From assembly GCF_002192455.1 (NCBI RefSeq), contig NZ_CP021744.1:1302001-1366000 (forward strand): a stretch of DNA of 64,000 nucleotides, given 5' to 3'. Below are positions 1 to 8,670 of this stretch, one piece after another. Numbering within the stretch: position 1 is the first letter of the stretch; the number at the start of each line of letters is the position of its first letter. The notes under the pieces were generated by a model that was given only the letters and a program-made list of their open reading frames with translations, was not told the origin of the DNA and ran no database searches. The stretch is from Streptomyces albireticuli (GTDB taxonomy: Bacteria; Actinomycetota; Actinomycetes; Streptomycetales; Streptomycetaceae). A program made the position numbers and the translations under genes.

Positions 1-35
1 CGCGCCGGACAGCCGGCCGAGGAGGTGAGGGTCGC

Positions 36-995
36 GTGACCGGCTCCGGCCCGCCCCGGGTGCACCGCACCGAGCACTCGCTCATCGTGTCCGCGCCCCC
101 GGAGCGGCTCTACGCGCTGATCGCGGACGCGGCGTCCTGGCCGGCGGTCTTCGGCCCGTGCGTCCACGTCCGGCATCTGGCCCGTACCGACCGCTCGGAG
201 CGCTTCGAGCTGTGGGCGGAGGTGAACGGCGAGGTCCGGCGGTGGACTTCGCGCCGCACCCTCGTTCCCGAGCGGTTCTACGTGGGCTTCCGGCAGGAGC
301 GCTCCGCTCCGCCGGTCGCCTCGATGGCCGGCGCGTGGCTGTTGCGGCCGTTGCCCGGCCGCCGTACGGAGGTGGTGCTGCGGCACCGCTTCACCACCGT
401 CGGCGACGACCCGGTGGCCCCGGCCGGAGTCTCGGCGGCCCTCGACCGTAACAGCCGCTCGGAGCTGGCCGCCTTGGCGCGCGTCTCCGAGTCCGGGCAC
501 CCGGTGCGGGACGTCGTCCTGACCTTCAGCGACACGATCGAGGCGGCGTGCCCGGCGGAGGCCGCGTACACCTTCGTCGAGCGTGCCGATCTGTGGGCCG
601 AGCGGCTGCCGCACGTGTCGCGCAGCGAGCTGACGGAGATCGCCCCGGGTGTCCAGGAGCTGGCCATGGAGACGGTCACCCCGGACGGCGCGGCGCACAC
701 GACGCGCTCGGTCCGGGTGTGCCACCGGCCCGGCTGGATCGCCTACAAGCAGCGGGTGCTGCCAAAGCCGCTGCTCGGCCACAGCGGTCTGTGGACGTTC
801 GAGGACGCCGGAGCCGGCCGTGGAGCCAGGGCGACGGCGCGGCACACGGTGGTCATCGACGCGGCCGCGGTGCCCTCGGTGCTGGGCGAGGGCGCCACCC
901 TGACCGACGCCCGCTCGTACGTGCGCCGGGCGCTGGGGGACAACAGCCGGACCACGCTGTCGCTGGCGGCGGGGGCCGGGACGGCGGCACGCTGA
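36..995 (+). CDS. Aromatase/cyclase, two-domain SRPBCC (aromatic polyketide)
   Basis: The 319-residue protein has two tandem START/Bet v1-like (SRPBCC) domains, about residues 10-145 and 160-300. This is the layout and length of didomain aromatase/cyclases of type II polyketide clusters such as ActVII, which close and aromatise the first ring of the ACP-bound chain in the cytoplasm. The GTG start at 36 follows a purine-rich ribosome site (GGAGGTGAGG) at 20-29. It is read rightward and is probably the last gene of an operon entering from the left, where the minimal PKS should lie. The family call is firm; the exact ring specificity is not readable from sequence. Confidence 0.88.
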   Translation: MTGSGPPRVHRTEHSLIVSAPPERLYALIADAASWPAVFGPCVHVRHLARTDRSERFELWAEVNGEVRRWTSRRTLVPERFYVGFRQERSAPPVASMAGAWLLRPLPGRRTEVVLRHRFTTVGDDPVAPAGVSAALDRNSRSELAALARVSESGHPVRDVVLTFSDTIEAACPAEAAYTFVERADLWAERLPHVSRSELTEIAPGVQELAMETVTPDGAAHTTRSVRVCHRPGWIAYKQRVLPKPLLGHSGLWTFEDAGAGRGARATARHTVVIDAAAVPSVLGEGATLTDARSYVRRALGDNSRTTLSLAAGAGTAAR

Positions 996-1005
996 GGCGG
1001 AATGC

Positions 1006-1047
1006 GTCACTAGGGCCCGCCGGGATCCCCCGGCGGGCCCTAGTGAC
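1006..1047. terminator. Bidirectional terminator between converging genes
   Basis: A perfect 19-bp stem (1006-1024 with 1029-1047) with a 4-base loop fills the gap between the aromatase stop and the converging hydroxylase stop. Its position and symmetry fit a shared terminator. Confidence 0.85.
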
Positions 1048-1055
1048 GTATCCGG

Positions 1056-2189
1056 TCAACCGGCGGCCAGGACCTGCTCGGCGTAAGCCGTGGCGGCGGC
1101 GTCCAGGCGCAGCACCAGGTGGCTGGTCGCGGAGTTGACGTCCCGCCAGGAGCGTTCGAAGGGGCCGCCGGCGGCCTGGCCGGAGGTGCCCGTCGCGCGG
1201 AACATCCGGTTGACGGCGGTCAGCAGCGTCTCCGAGGCGAGCGCGCAGTCGCGGGCGCCGCGCGCCGTCAGCAGTCCGGTGTACGTGCCCTGGTCGGCGA
1301 CGGCGGCGGCGCGGCGCACGAGGAGCTCGGCGGCGTCCAGCTCCCCCGCGGTGCGGGCGAGGACGTCGCGGAAGCCCGCGTCGTGCGCGGCTCCGGCGCC
1401 GGCACGGGCGGCGGCCCAGGCGGTCCACGCGGTGAGCATGCCGCGCGCGGCGCCCAGGACGGGGAGGACGAAGGACAGGCCGTTGACGGCCTTCAGCGGC
1501 ACCCGGTGGCACGCCGCCGGGGACGGTGAGCCGGTGCCCTCCATCACCTGCTCGCGGTCGAAGGACAGGTGCTCGGGTACGAACGTGCCGTCCAGGACGA
1601 GGGTGTTGCTGCCGGTGCCGCGCATGCCCACCGAGAACCAGGTGTCCCGGATGGTGTAGGCGGCGCGTTCCACCGCGAAGTAGCGGGCCCGGTGCTGTCC
1701 GTCGGCCGGTGTCGTCGCGCACACCAGTGCCCATTGCGAGTGGTCCACGGCGCTGATGAACGACCAGGTGCCGGAGAGCCGCCAGCCGCCGGGGACGGCC
1801 TCGGCGCGGCCGACCGGCATCAGCGCCCCCACCAGCAGGGTGTCGGGCCCCTCCGCCCAGAGTTCCGCCTGTCCCTTCTCGGGCAGGTGGGCGGCCATCC
1901 GGGCCACGGTCGAGCCGAGCGAGGCCACCCAGGCGGTGGCCGCGCAGCCCTCGCCGACGGCCGTGACGGCGTCGGCGAGCTCGGTGAAGGTGCCGGCGGT
2001 CCCGCCCCACCGGCGGGGGACGAAGTGCCGGGCGAAACCGGCGTCGACGACGGCGCGGACGACGTCGGGGCGCAGCCTGCGCTCCCGGTCGGCGTCGGCG
2101 GCGTGGTGTGCCGCGAGCCGGGCGACGTCCCGGGCCCCGGCGGCGAGGGGCGCGCCGGTGATCTCCTCTTCGGTCCGCACGGCGTTCAC
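1056..2189 (-). CDS. ActVA-ORF5-like flavin-dependent hydroxylase (acyl-CoA dehydrogenase fold)
   Basis: A 377-residue group-D flavin monooxygenase of the acyl-CoA dehydrogenase fold. Segments such as GFARHFVPRRWGG, LVGALMPVGRAE, SGTWSFISAVDHSQWAL and the C-terminal FERSWRDVNSATSH closely follow the actinorhodin hydroxylase ActVA-ORF5 as I recall it. Those enzymes use reduced FMN delivered by a separate reductase to hydroxylate the aromatic polyketide; the ActVB-like gene at 18611-19123 is the likely partner. The GTG start at 2189 overlaps the stop of the DoxX gene (GTGA), so the two are translationally coupled. A longer open frame continues upstream but only as shadow of DoxX. Confidence 0.85.
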   Translation of the reverse strand: MNAVRTEEEITGAPLAAGARDVARLAAHHAADADRERRLRPDVVRAVVDAGFARHFVPRRWGGTAGTFTELADAVTAVGEGCAATAWVASLGSTVARMAAHLPEKGQAELWAEGPDTLLVGALMPVGRAEAVPGGWRLSGTWSFISAVDHSQWALVCATTPADGQHRARYFAVERAAYTIRDTWFSVGMRGTGSNTLVLDGTFVPEHLSFDREQVMEGTGSPSPAACHRVPLKAVNGLSFVLPVLGAARGMLTAWTAWAAARAGAGAAHDAGFRDVLARTAGELDAAELLVRRAAAVADQGTYTGLLTARGARDCALASETLLTAVNRMFRATGTSGQAAGGPFERSWRDVNSATSHLVLRLDAAATAYAEQVLAAG

Positions 2190-2578
2190 TCCCCGCCGGC
2201 CGCGAGCGCGTCGGCGGCGGCGATCGCCAGCGCGCCGAGCAGGCTGAGGTTCTTGAAGAACTCGTTCCGCTGGGTGACGCGGCGGGCCGGGTCCTCCTGC
2301 CTCCAGAAGTCGTGCACGGTCACGGTCGTCGGCACCAGGCAGACGGCCAGCAGGCAGACGCTGAGCGGCGGCCGGAAGCCGGCGCCCAGCGCCACGCCGC
2401 CGACGAGCATGCCGGCCGCCGTGGCCCGGGTGGCGGCCTCCGGCAGCGGCACTCCGTGTTTCTCCGCGAGCGCGGGCAGCGGGCCGGGGTCGCGCAGCAC
2501 GCTGTAGCCGCCGGTGACGAAGCTGGCGGCCAGCAGCGGCCTGGCCAGTCCCCGTACGGTCCGGTGTGTCCTCTTCAT
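2186..2578 (-). CDS. DoxX-family membrane protein
   Basis: This 130-residue protein has about four hydrophobic segments and DoxX-type features, including a polar segment with FFKNLSLLGAL near the C terminus. DoxX proteins are small integral membrane proteins linked to quinone/redox processes, but their exact role in polyketide clusters is unknown. It is the first gene of a two-gene minus-strand operon with the flavin hydroxylase (4-base overlap), so it may act in the same oxidation step. The 453-bp gap upstream (2579-3031), up to the divergent NmrA gene, contains no convincing gene. Confidence 0.75.
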   Translation of the reverse strand: MKRTHRTVRGLARPLLAASFVTGGYSVLRDPGPLPALAEKHGVPLPEAATRATAAGMLVGGVALGAGFRPPLSVCLLAVCLVPTTVTVHDFWRQEDPARRVTQRNEFFKNLSLLGALAIAAADALAAGGE

Positions 2579-2951
2579 GGCTCCCTCGCGCTCCTCTCCG
2601 GGCCGTCAGCGGCCCGGTGTCGTGGTGACGGTGATCCGGCCGGGGGCTCGACGGCCGCTCCCGCACCGGTGACGCGTACGGTCGCGTCCCCGCGGCGGCG
2701 GGCCGACGGGCCGCAGCCGCCGGCCGGGATCCGGGCCCGTGGTGCGGAAGCCGGCCGGCGTACGGGCGGTGGCCGCCGGGGGTGTCGTGCCCGGGCCGTG
2801 GTCCATGGCCGGTGGCTCCCTTCGCCGTGGCGGGTGCGGTGCCCGACGCTCCCCGCGGGAGCTCGAAGGCCGCTCGACGCGCGCTGGACAGGCGGTGCCG
2901 TCGCCCCGACCGCGCCGGCCGGGGCGACGGCCTGGCCGGGGCGCTCAGCTG

Positions 2952-2980
2952 TCGACCGCGCCTCCAGCCGGATTCCAGTG
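2952..2980 (+). promoter_or_regulatory. Putative SARP box, three 11-bp-phased heptamers
   Basis: Heptamers TCGACCG (2952), TCCAGCC (2963) and TCCAGTG (2974) start exactly 11 bp apart, the phasing used by SARP activators bound over the -35 region. The array lies about 50 bp before the ATG of the NmrA-acyltransferase-methyltransferase operon. Assigning it to the SARP at 14626-15441 is inference. Confidence 0.5.
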
Positions 2981-3031
2981 CGCGCGCCGAGCGTGGGGCG
3001 CCGGAGCAACGACTCTCAGAAGGGGCATGCG

Positions 3032-3922
3032 ATGGCCGTCGGGGACAGGGACATCGATCGCTGGGTGCTGGTGCTGGGCGCGACCGGCCGGCAAGGGGGT
3101 TCGGCGGCCCGGCACCTGCTCGACCGGGGCTGGGCGGTCCGCGCGCTCGTACGCGATCCGGAGCATCCGCGGGCCCGGGAGCTCCAGGCCAAGGGCGTGC
3201 GGCTGGTGAAGGGGTCGCTGGACGACCCGGCCGCCGTGCGGGCGGCGGTGGCGGGGGCGTACGGGGTGTTCACCGTCTTCACGCCGACGCACGGCAACGG
3301 TCTGGACGGCGAGGAGCGGCACGCGGCACTGCTGGCCTCGGCCGTACGGGACGCGGGGGTGGCGCACCTCGTGCACAGCTCGGTCGGCGGCGTGGAGAAC
3401 CCCGGCGGCGTGGGCTGGCGGGAGACCAAGCTGACGGTCGAGCGGACCATGCGGGCGGCGGGCGTGCCCACGACGTTCCTGCGCGCGGTCTACTACATGG
3501 AGAACTTCCTCGACCTGCCGCCGGTCGTGGACGCCTCCGGGCAGCTGGTGCTCAGCCGGGGCCTGCTGCCGGAGACCCGGCTCCAGATGATCGCTTCGCA
3601 GGACATCGGCTGGTTCGTGGCCGACGCCTTCGACGACCCCGGGCACTTCGCCGGCCGGAACGTGGAGATCGCCGGTGACGAGCTCACCGGCCCGCGGATC
3701 GCCGAGGCGTTCGCGCGCCACACCGGGCTGCCGGCCCGCTTCGAGTCGGTGCCGATCGAGGAGATCCGGCGGCAGAACGAGTGGATGGCCAAGACCTTCG
3801 TGTGGTTCAACGAAGTCGGCTACACGGCGGACATCCCCGCGCTGCGCGCGGCGCACCCGGGGCTGCTGACCTTCGACGCCTTCCTGCGGGGGTCCGGGTG
3901 GTCACCGCGAGATCCGGAATGA
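3032..3922 (+). CDS. NmrA-like NAD(P)-binding protein
   Basis: A 296-residue atypical short-chain dehydrogenase of the NmrA/HSCARG class. The N terminus has the Rossmann glycine motif GATGRQGG, followed by a beta-strand ending in VRLVKGSLDDP and the conserved HLVHSSVGGVEN region. Members bind NADP and act either as redox sensors or as reductases; which applies is open. The ATG at 3032 was chosen because the longer upstream frame has no homology and the AGAAGGGG ribosome site sits just before it. It opens a three-gene operon in which each gene overlaps the next by ATGA. Confidence 0.8.
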   Translation: MAVGDRDIDRWVLVLGATGRQGGSAARHLLDRGWAVRALVRDPEHPRARELQAKGVRLVKGSLDDPAAVRAAVAGAYGVFTVFTPTHGNGLDGEERHAALLASAVRDAGVAHLVHSSVGGVENPGGVGWRETKLTVERTMRAAGVPTTFLRAVYYMENFLDLPPVVDASGQLVLSRGLLPETRLQMIASQDIGWFVADAFDDPGHFAGRNVEIAGDELTGPRIAEAFARHTGLPARFESVPIEEIRRQNEWMAKTFVWFNEVGYTADIPALRAAHPGLLTFDAFLRGSGWSPRDPE

Positions 3923-5073
3923 CGGCGTCGGCCACGGTGGACCGGGACGGCCGCCGGCCGGGGCTGCCCTCGCTGACGGGCATGCGCTTCCTGGCGGCCG
4001 CCGCGGTCTTCTTCTCGCACGCCTTCTTCCAGTTCATCCCCAGCAGCTGGGGGTCGGGCGAGGGGCCGGCGTTCCTCTGGAGCAAGGCCGGGTCGACGGG
4101 GGTGTCGTTCTTCTTCGTCCTGAGCGGGTTCGTGCTGACGTGGTCGGCGCGGCCCGGTGCGGGGCCCGGGGCGTTCTGGCGCCGGCGCGCCTGCAAGATC
4201 TACCCCAACCACCTGGTGACGGCCGCGGCCGCGGTGCTCCTGGCGCTGTCGCAGAGCCGTACGGTGACGGGGCACCAACTGCTGCCGAACCTCCTGCTGG
4301 TGCACACGTGGCTGCCGCGCTTCGACGTTCTGACCGGCGTCAACTCGGTCAGCTGGTCGCTGGGGTGCGAGGCGTTCTTCTATCTGTCGTTCCCGCTGCT
4401 GCTGACGGCGCTGCGCCGGGCGCCGGGGCGGCGGCTGTGGTGGTGCGCCGGCGGGCTGGCCGCCGCGGTGTGGTGTGTGCCGCTGGTGTCCGAGGTGTTC
4501 CTGTCGGGCGGTGCGGTGCTGTCGCCGCGGATGCCCTATTCGGTGACGCAGATGTGGTTCGTCTACTTCTTCCCCCTGACGCGGTGCCTGGAGTTCGCGC
4601 TCGGCATGGTGCTGGCGCGGCTGGTCGCGGAGGGCCGGTTCCCGCGGGTGCCGTTCGCGCCGGCGGGGGCGCTCGTCCTCGGTTCGTACTTCGGGGCGCT
4701 GTACGCGCCCGGTCAGTACGGCACCGCCGCGGTGACCGTGGTGCCGCTGGCCCTGCTGATCGTCGCGGGGGCCGGGGCGGACGTGGGCGGACGGCCGTCC
4801 CCGCTGCGCGGCACCACGATGGTGTGGCTCGGCGAGGTGTCGTTCGCGCTGTACATGGTGCACGAACTGCTCATCGACCAGGTCGCCCGGGCCCTGGGCA
4901 TCGGGCCGGCGGACGACCTCTCCGGCTGGCAGGCCGCGGGGCTGTCCCTGCCGGTCCTGGGCGCCGCGGTCGGCGTGGCCTGGCTGCTGTACGCGGGCGT
5001 CGAACGGCCGGTGATGCGGCGGTGGAGCAGGCCCCGCAGAAAACTCGTTCTCGAAGTGGGTGAATTCTCATGA
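3919..5073 (+). CDS. Acyltransferase family 3 membrane protein
   Basis: This 384-residue protein has about ten hydrophobic segments and the family signature near the N terminus: LPSLTGMRFLAAAAVFFSHA with the conserved His of the catalytic motif, then FFFVLSGFVLTW. Acyltransferase-3 proteins (OafA/NodX type) move acyl groups onto sugars, macrolides or other natural products at the membrane. The ATG at 3919 overlaps the NmrA stop, and the TGA overlaps the methyltransferase start. In this setting it probably acylates the aromatic product; the donor and position cannot be read. Confidence 0.85.
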   Translation: MTASATVDRDGRRPGLPSLTGMRFLAAAAVFFSHAFFQFIPSSWGSGEGPAFLWSKAGSTGVSFFFVLSGFVLTWSARPGAGPGAFWRRRACKIYPNHLVTAAAAVLLALSQSRTVTGHQLLPNLLLVHTWLPRFDVLTGVNSVSWSLGCEAFFYLSFPLLLTALRRAPGRRLWWCAGGLAAAVWCVPLVSEVFLSGGAVLSPRMPYSVTQMWFVYFFPLTRCLEFALGMVLARLVAEGRFPRVPFAPAGALVLGSYFGALYAPGQYGTAAVTVVPLALLIVAGAGADVGGRPSPLRGTTMVWLGEVSFALYMVHELLIDQVARALGIGPADDLSGWQAAGLSLPVLGAAVGVAWLLYAGVERPVMRRWSRPRRKLVLEVGEFS

Positions 5074-6125
5074 CCTCTTCCCCTGGTTCCCCCGACTCCC
5101 CCGAGTCCCCCGACACCGGGGCGTCCCCGGGCGACGACCTGTTCCAGCTGGTCTTCCGGAGCGCCCCGTGGACCTTCCAGAGCCTGTACGTGACCGCCCG
5201 GCTCGGCCTCGCCGACCTGCTCGGCGACGGGCCGCTGACCAGCGACGAGCTGGCGGCCGCCACCCACAGCGACGCGGACGCCCTCTACCGCTTCTGCCGC
5301 GCGGTGGCCGCGCTCGGGCTGTTCCGCGAACACCCCGGGCGGGTCTTCGAACTGACGCCGTCCGGCGAGGCGTTCCGCGGCGGGGGCCTGGCGCAGTTCA
5401 CGATCGTCAACGGCGCGGAGAACTTCCGCTCCTGGGCCGACGTCATGTACACCGTGCGGACGGGGAAGCCCGCCTTCGACCGGATCTACGGCATGCCCGC
5501 CTTCGCCTTCCTGGACCGCGACGAGGAGGCGCGGAAGGTCTTCCACACGATGGTCGGCCGGGGCACGGTCCCGCCGGCCGTCGACTCCTGCGACTTCTCC
5601 TCCGACACCACCGTGGTGGACCTGGGCGGGAGCGTGGGGACGCTGCTCGCGCACATCCTGCGGGAGCGGCCCGGGCTGCGCGGTGTGCTCCAGGACCTGC
5701 CGACGGTCGTCGGAGAGGCGCCCGGCGTGCTGGCCGGGGCGGGGGTCGCGGACCGGGTGGAGATCGTGGGCCGGAGCTTCTTCGACGGGGTGCCGACGGG
5801 CGGGAGCACGTATGTGCTCTCGCGGATCCTGCACGACTGGGGCGACGACGACGCGCTGCGCATCCTGCGCAACGTCCGTGCCGCCATGACGGAGGACTCG
5901 CGGCTCGTCGTCATCGACCAGGTGATCCCGGAGGGCGGTGGCTTCCACCCCGGCAAGTTCTCCGATCTCCAGATGCTGGTCGTCCTCGGCGGGCGGGAGC
6001 GGACCGTGGAGGAGTTCCGGGATCTGCTGCTGCGGGCCGGCCTGAAGGTCAGGCACCTCCGGCCGCCGGCGGACGACCCGGCGGGCAGCCCGCGCACGGA
6101 GGCGGTGATCGAGGCGGGGGTGTGA
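5070..6125 (+). CDS. SAM-dependent O-methyltransferase, polyketide type
   Basis: This 351-residue protein has the two-part architecture of DnrK/TcmO/hydroxyneurosporene-type O-methyltransferases: an N-terminal winged-helix dimerisation domain (about 25-105) and a C-terminal Rossmann domain with the SAM motif VVDLGGSVGTLLAHIL, then LQDLPTVV and the catalytic-region ILHDWGDDDALRIL. The His in LHDW is the usual proton acceptor in this family. It is translationally coupled to the acyltransferase (ATGA), and likely methylates a phenolic hydroxyl of the polyketide. Confidence 0.87.
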   Translation: MTSSPGSPDSPESPDTGASPGDDLFQLVFRSAPWTFQSLYVTARLGLADLLGDGPLTSDELAAATHSDADALYRFCRAVAALGLFREHPGRVFELTPSGEAFRGGGLAQFTIVNGAENFRSWADVMYTVRTGKPAFDRIYGMPAFAFLDRDEEARKVFHTMVGRGTVPPAVDSCDFSSDTTVVDLGGSVGTLLAHILRERPGLRGVLQDLPTVVGEAPGVLAGAGVADRVEIVGRSFFDGVPTGGSTYVLSRILHDWGDDDALRILRNVRAAMTEDSRLVVIDQVIPEGGGFHPGKFSDLQMLVVLGGRERTVEEFRDLLLRAGLKVRHLRPPADDPAGSPRTEAVIEAGV

Positions 6126-6225
6126 GCGGGGCGGCGGTGTAAGCGGGGCGGGTGGGGCGGGGGCGCCTCACCTACGACGCCGGGTGGGTCCGGAGCGCGC
6201 GGGGGACGCGACACCGGACCCGGCG

Positions 6226-6298
6226 AGCCGTCGCCGGCCCGGCCGGAGCGCGGACGTGAACTCGCTCCGGCCGGGCCCGGGCCCGTCGGGCGACGGCT
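6226..6298. terminator. Large two-part hairpin terminator
   Basis: Inner stem 6236-6250 pairs with 6263-6277, and outer arms 6226-6235 pair with 6289-6298. It lies between the converging methyltransferase and MFS exporter genes, so it probably ends both transcripts. Confidence 0.7.
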
Positions 6299-6342
6299 GA
6301 GCTCAGGGGGAATGCCCCTGGACGGTCGGGCCGGCCGCGAGG

Positions 6343-7842
6343 TCACACCGCGCTGCGGGCCTCCGTCCCCGTGTCGTCCGGCACGCCCGCCGCCTCCCTG
6401 GCCGCCCGGCGTTCGAGGGCCGTCATCAGGACGGCGGGAAGCGTGGCGACCACCGCGGCCGCCAGCACCCAGACGAACGTCGTGCCGAAGCCGGACGCCT
6501 GCTCGGCCGGGCGGGCGCCCGCGTCGTCCAGGTGCTGCTGGAGCACCACGACGAAGAGCGCGGTGCCCATCGAACCGCCGACCCTCTGCAACATGTTGAG
6601 CTGCGGGGTGGCGTCGCCCACCTGGGCCGGCTCCAGGGCCCGGAAGGCCGCGGTCATGGCCGGCATGCCGGCCATGCCGATGCCGAAGCCGCGGGCGACC
6701 ATCGCCAGGCTCAGCAGCCAGTAGGAACTCCCGGAGGTGATCAGCACGAACGGCACGGTCGCCGCGACGCAGATCGCGCCGCCGATGACGGCCGTCAGGC
6801 TGCCGATCTTCTCGAAGAGCCGCCCCGAGAGCCACATGGCGACGGCCGCGCCGATGCCCTGGGGGGCGAGCAGCAGCCCGGTGGCGACGGCGTCCTCGTG
6901 CCGGACCACCTGGTAGTACAGCGGCATCAGGATCATGCCGCCGAAGATGGCCGCGCCCATCGCGAAGGTGGCGAAGGAAGCCGCGCTGAACATCTTGTTC
7001 CGGTACAGCCGCAGGTCCAGCAGCGGATGTTCGACCCGCAGGGCTCGCAGCACGAACGCGGCGGTCAGGACCAGGCCGGCGAGGAACGGCAGCAGGACGT
7101 CGGCGGCGAGCAGATCACCCTGCTGACCGGCCTGGGCCAGCCCGTACGTGACGCCGACGACGCCCACGGACACCAGGAACAGCCCGATCGCGTCCAGCGG
7201 CCCCGCCTCCTCGGTCACATCGCGCGGGAGCAGGCGCACCGTGAGGTAGAGGGCCAGCAGCCCGATGGGCACATTGATCCAGAAGATCCACTCCCAGCCG
7301 GCGTGGTCCAGGAGCAGCCCGCCGATGGTCGGCCCGAAGACCGGTGTGAGCACCATCGGCACGCCGATCGCGCTCATCACCCTGGCCAGGCCCTGCGGCC
7401 CCGCCGCCCGCACCAGGATCATCTGCCCGACGGGCATCATCAGCCCGCCGCCGATGCCCTGGAGGATCCGGAAGCCGATCAGCATCTCGGCCGACGTGGC
7501 GACGCCGCACAGGGCCGAGGCCAGCGTGAAGACCGCGAGCGACCACGCGTAGAGCCGGCGGGGTCCGTAGCGCCGTGCGGCCCAGGCGGACAGCGGGATC
7601 ACCGCCGCCAGGGCCAGCAGATAGCTGGTGACCACCCACTGGACGGTGTCCAGCGAGGTGTCGAAGTCGAGGGAGAGGTGCCGGAGGGCGACGTTGACAA
7701 CGGTCGAGTCCAGAAAGGCCAGGATCGCGCCCAGCAGGACGACCAGCACCGCTTGCCGCGCTTGAGGGGAGAGGCCGGGCTTCTCCGCCGGGGCCGCCGC
7801 GGCCCCGTCCGGCGTGCCCGCTCGGTCATCGTATGCAGCCAT
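6343..7842 (-). CDS. MFS drug exporter, DHA2 (EmrB/QacA) family
   Basis: A 499-residue transporter with about 14 predicted membrane segments. Family motifs are visible: LDSTVVNVALRHL in helix 1, the RRYGPRR loop-2/3 motif, and GGGLMMPVGQMI near motif C. DHA2 pumps are proton antiporters that expel lipophilic compounds, and one in an aromatic polyketide cluster is usually the self-resistance exporter. ATG 7842 is taken as the start; an in-frame ATG at 7860 is equally usable. The TetR gene is read divergently from the adjacent 60 bp, the classic ligand-induced exporter arrangement. Confidence 0.88.
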   Translation of the reverse strand: MAAYDDRAGTPDGAAAAPAEKPGLSPQARQAVLVVLLGAILAFLDSTVVNVALRHLSLDFDTSLDTVQWVVTSYLLALAAVIPLSAWAARRYGPRRLYAWSLAVFTLASALCGVATSAEMLIGFRILQGIGGGLMMPVGQMILVRAAGPQGLARVMSAIGVPMVLTPVFGPTIGGLLLDHAGWEWIFWINVPIGLLALYLTVRLLPRDVTEEAGPLDAIGLFLVSVGVVGVTYGLAQAGQQGDLLAADVLLPFLAGLVLTAAFVLRALRVEHPLLDLRLYRNKMFSAASFATFAMGAAIFGGMILMPLYYQVVRHEDAVATGLLLAPQGIGAAVAMWLSGRLFEKIGSLTAVIGGAICVAATVPFVLITSGSSYWLLSLAMVARGFGIGMAGMPAMTAAFRALEPAQVGDATPQLNMLQRVGGSMGTALFVVVLQQHLDDAGARPAEQASGFGTTFVWVLAAAVVATLPAVLMTALERRAAREAAGVPDDTGTEARSAV

Positions 7843-7894
7843 GACCCCATGGTCATCCATCGGGATGCCACTGTCAACCAACCGGATGATTGAG

Positions 7895-7906
7895 TAAAGT
7901 GTGCGC
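7895..7906 (+). promoter_or_regulatory. -10 element of a leaderless promoter for the TetR gene
   Basis: TAAAGT at 7895-7900 is followed by exactly six bases and then ATG 7907, with no ribosome-binding sequence. This spacing would start the transcript at or next to the A of the start codon. The short divergent interval also has a small inverted repeat, CATCC/GGATG, at 7853-7866, which could be part of the TetR operator. Confidence 0.5.
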
Positions 7907-8611
7907 ATGACGACGAAGAGGAGCCGCCCCGGGGCCGCCCCCGAGGCCACTGAGCCGCCCGACCGCCCCCGGCCGCGCCGCGCCCCGAAGACCGAGGAGC
8001 GGCAGCGGGACGCGGAGCGGTCCCGGAAGCTGCTGCTGGACGCGGCGCTGGAGGAGTTCGCCAGCCACGGCCTGGCCGGCGCCCGGGTGCAGGACATCGC
8101 CGAGCGCGCGGGCGTGAACAAGCAGCTGATCAGCTATTACTTCGGCGGCAAGCACGGCCTCTACCGCGAGTTGCAGCGCGAGTGGGCCGAGCGCGAGGCC
8201 CTCTTCGCCGAGGAGTACGCACCGCTGGAGGAGGTCGCCGTCCGCTATCTGGAGCGCGGTCTGGCCGACCCCCGGCCGGCCCGGCTCGCCATCTGGCGCG
8301 GGCTGTCGGGGGACACGCAGGAGATCCCCGAGGAGACGTCGGCGATCACCGCCGACCTGGCCCGGCTGCACCGCGCCCGCGAGCGGGGCGAGATCTCCGC
8401 CGACATGGACCCGGGCTTCCTCCGGCTGGCGGTGATGGGCATGGTGATGGCGCCGATCGTGATGCCGCAGATCGCCAAGGAGGCGTCGGGCCTCGACCCG
8501 AGTTCGCCCGAGTTCCAGGAGCAATACGGTGAGCAGATCCGCCGCTTCCTGCGGCACCTGTCCGTGCCCGCGCAGATCGAGGGGTACGAGCCGGCCGGGC
8601 GCGAGCCGTAA
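7907..8611 (+). CDS. TetR-family repressor
   Basis: This 234-residue protein has a basic N-terminal tail, then a TetR helix-turn-helix at about 40-85 (ILLDAALEEFASHGLAGARV-type region, with RAGVNKQLISYYFGGKHGLY). The C-terminal half is the all-helical ligand-binding dimer domain. The divergent gene is the MFS exporter, so its likely role is to repress the pump until the product binds. The start was set at ATG 7907 rather than GTG 7901 because of the six-base spacing from the TAAAGT -10 element. Confidence 0.88.
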   Translation: MTTKRSRPGAAPEATEPPDRPRPRRAPKTEERQRDAERSRKLLLDAALEEFASHGLAGARVQDIAERAGVNKQLISYYFGGKHGLYRELQREWAEREALFAEEYAPLEEVAVRYLERGLADPRPARLAIWRGLSGDTQEIPEETSAITADLARLHRARERGEISADMDPGFLRLAVMGMVMAPIVMPQIAKEASGLDPSSPEFQEQYGEQIRRFLRHLSVPAQIEGYEPAGREP

Positions 8612-8634
8612 CGGCGGGAGCGCACCCCCGCCAC

Positions 8635-8664
8635 CGCCGGGCGCCCGGATCCGGGCGCCCGGCG
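8635..8664. terminator. Perfect 14-bp stem terminator
   Basis: Arms 8635-8648 and 8651-8664 are perfectly complementary, with a 2-base centre. It separates the converging TetR and LLM oxidoreductase genes. Confidence 0.8.
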
Positions 8665-8670
8665 CGCCGC

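Noticed and set aside
1569-2507. 312-codon plus-strand frame
   Set aside because: It is the antisense shadow of the ActVA5-like and DoxX genes, Gly/Arg/Pro rich and without domain features.
2575-3009. 144-codon minus-strand frame in the gap before the NmrA gene
   Set aside because: Composition is Arg/Pro/Ala shadow-like, no ribosome site, no recognisable fold. The gap is better explained as promoter DNA.
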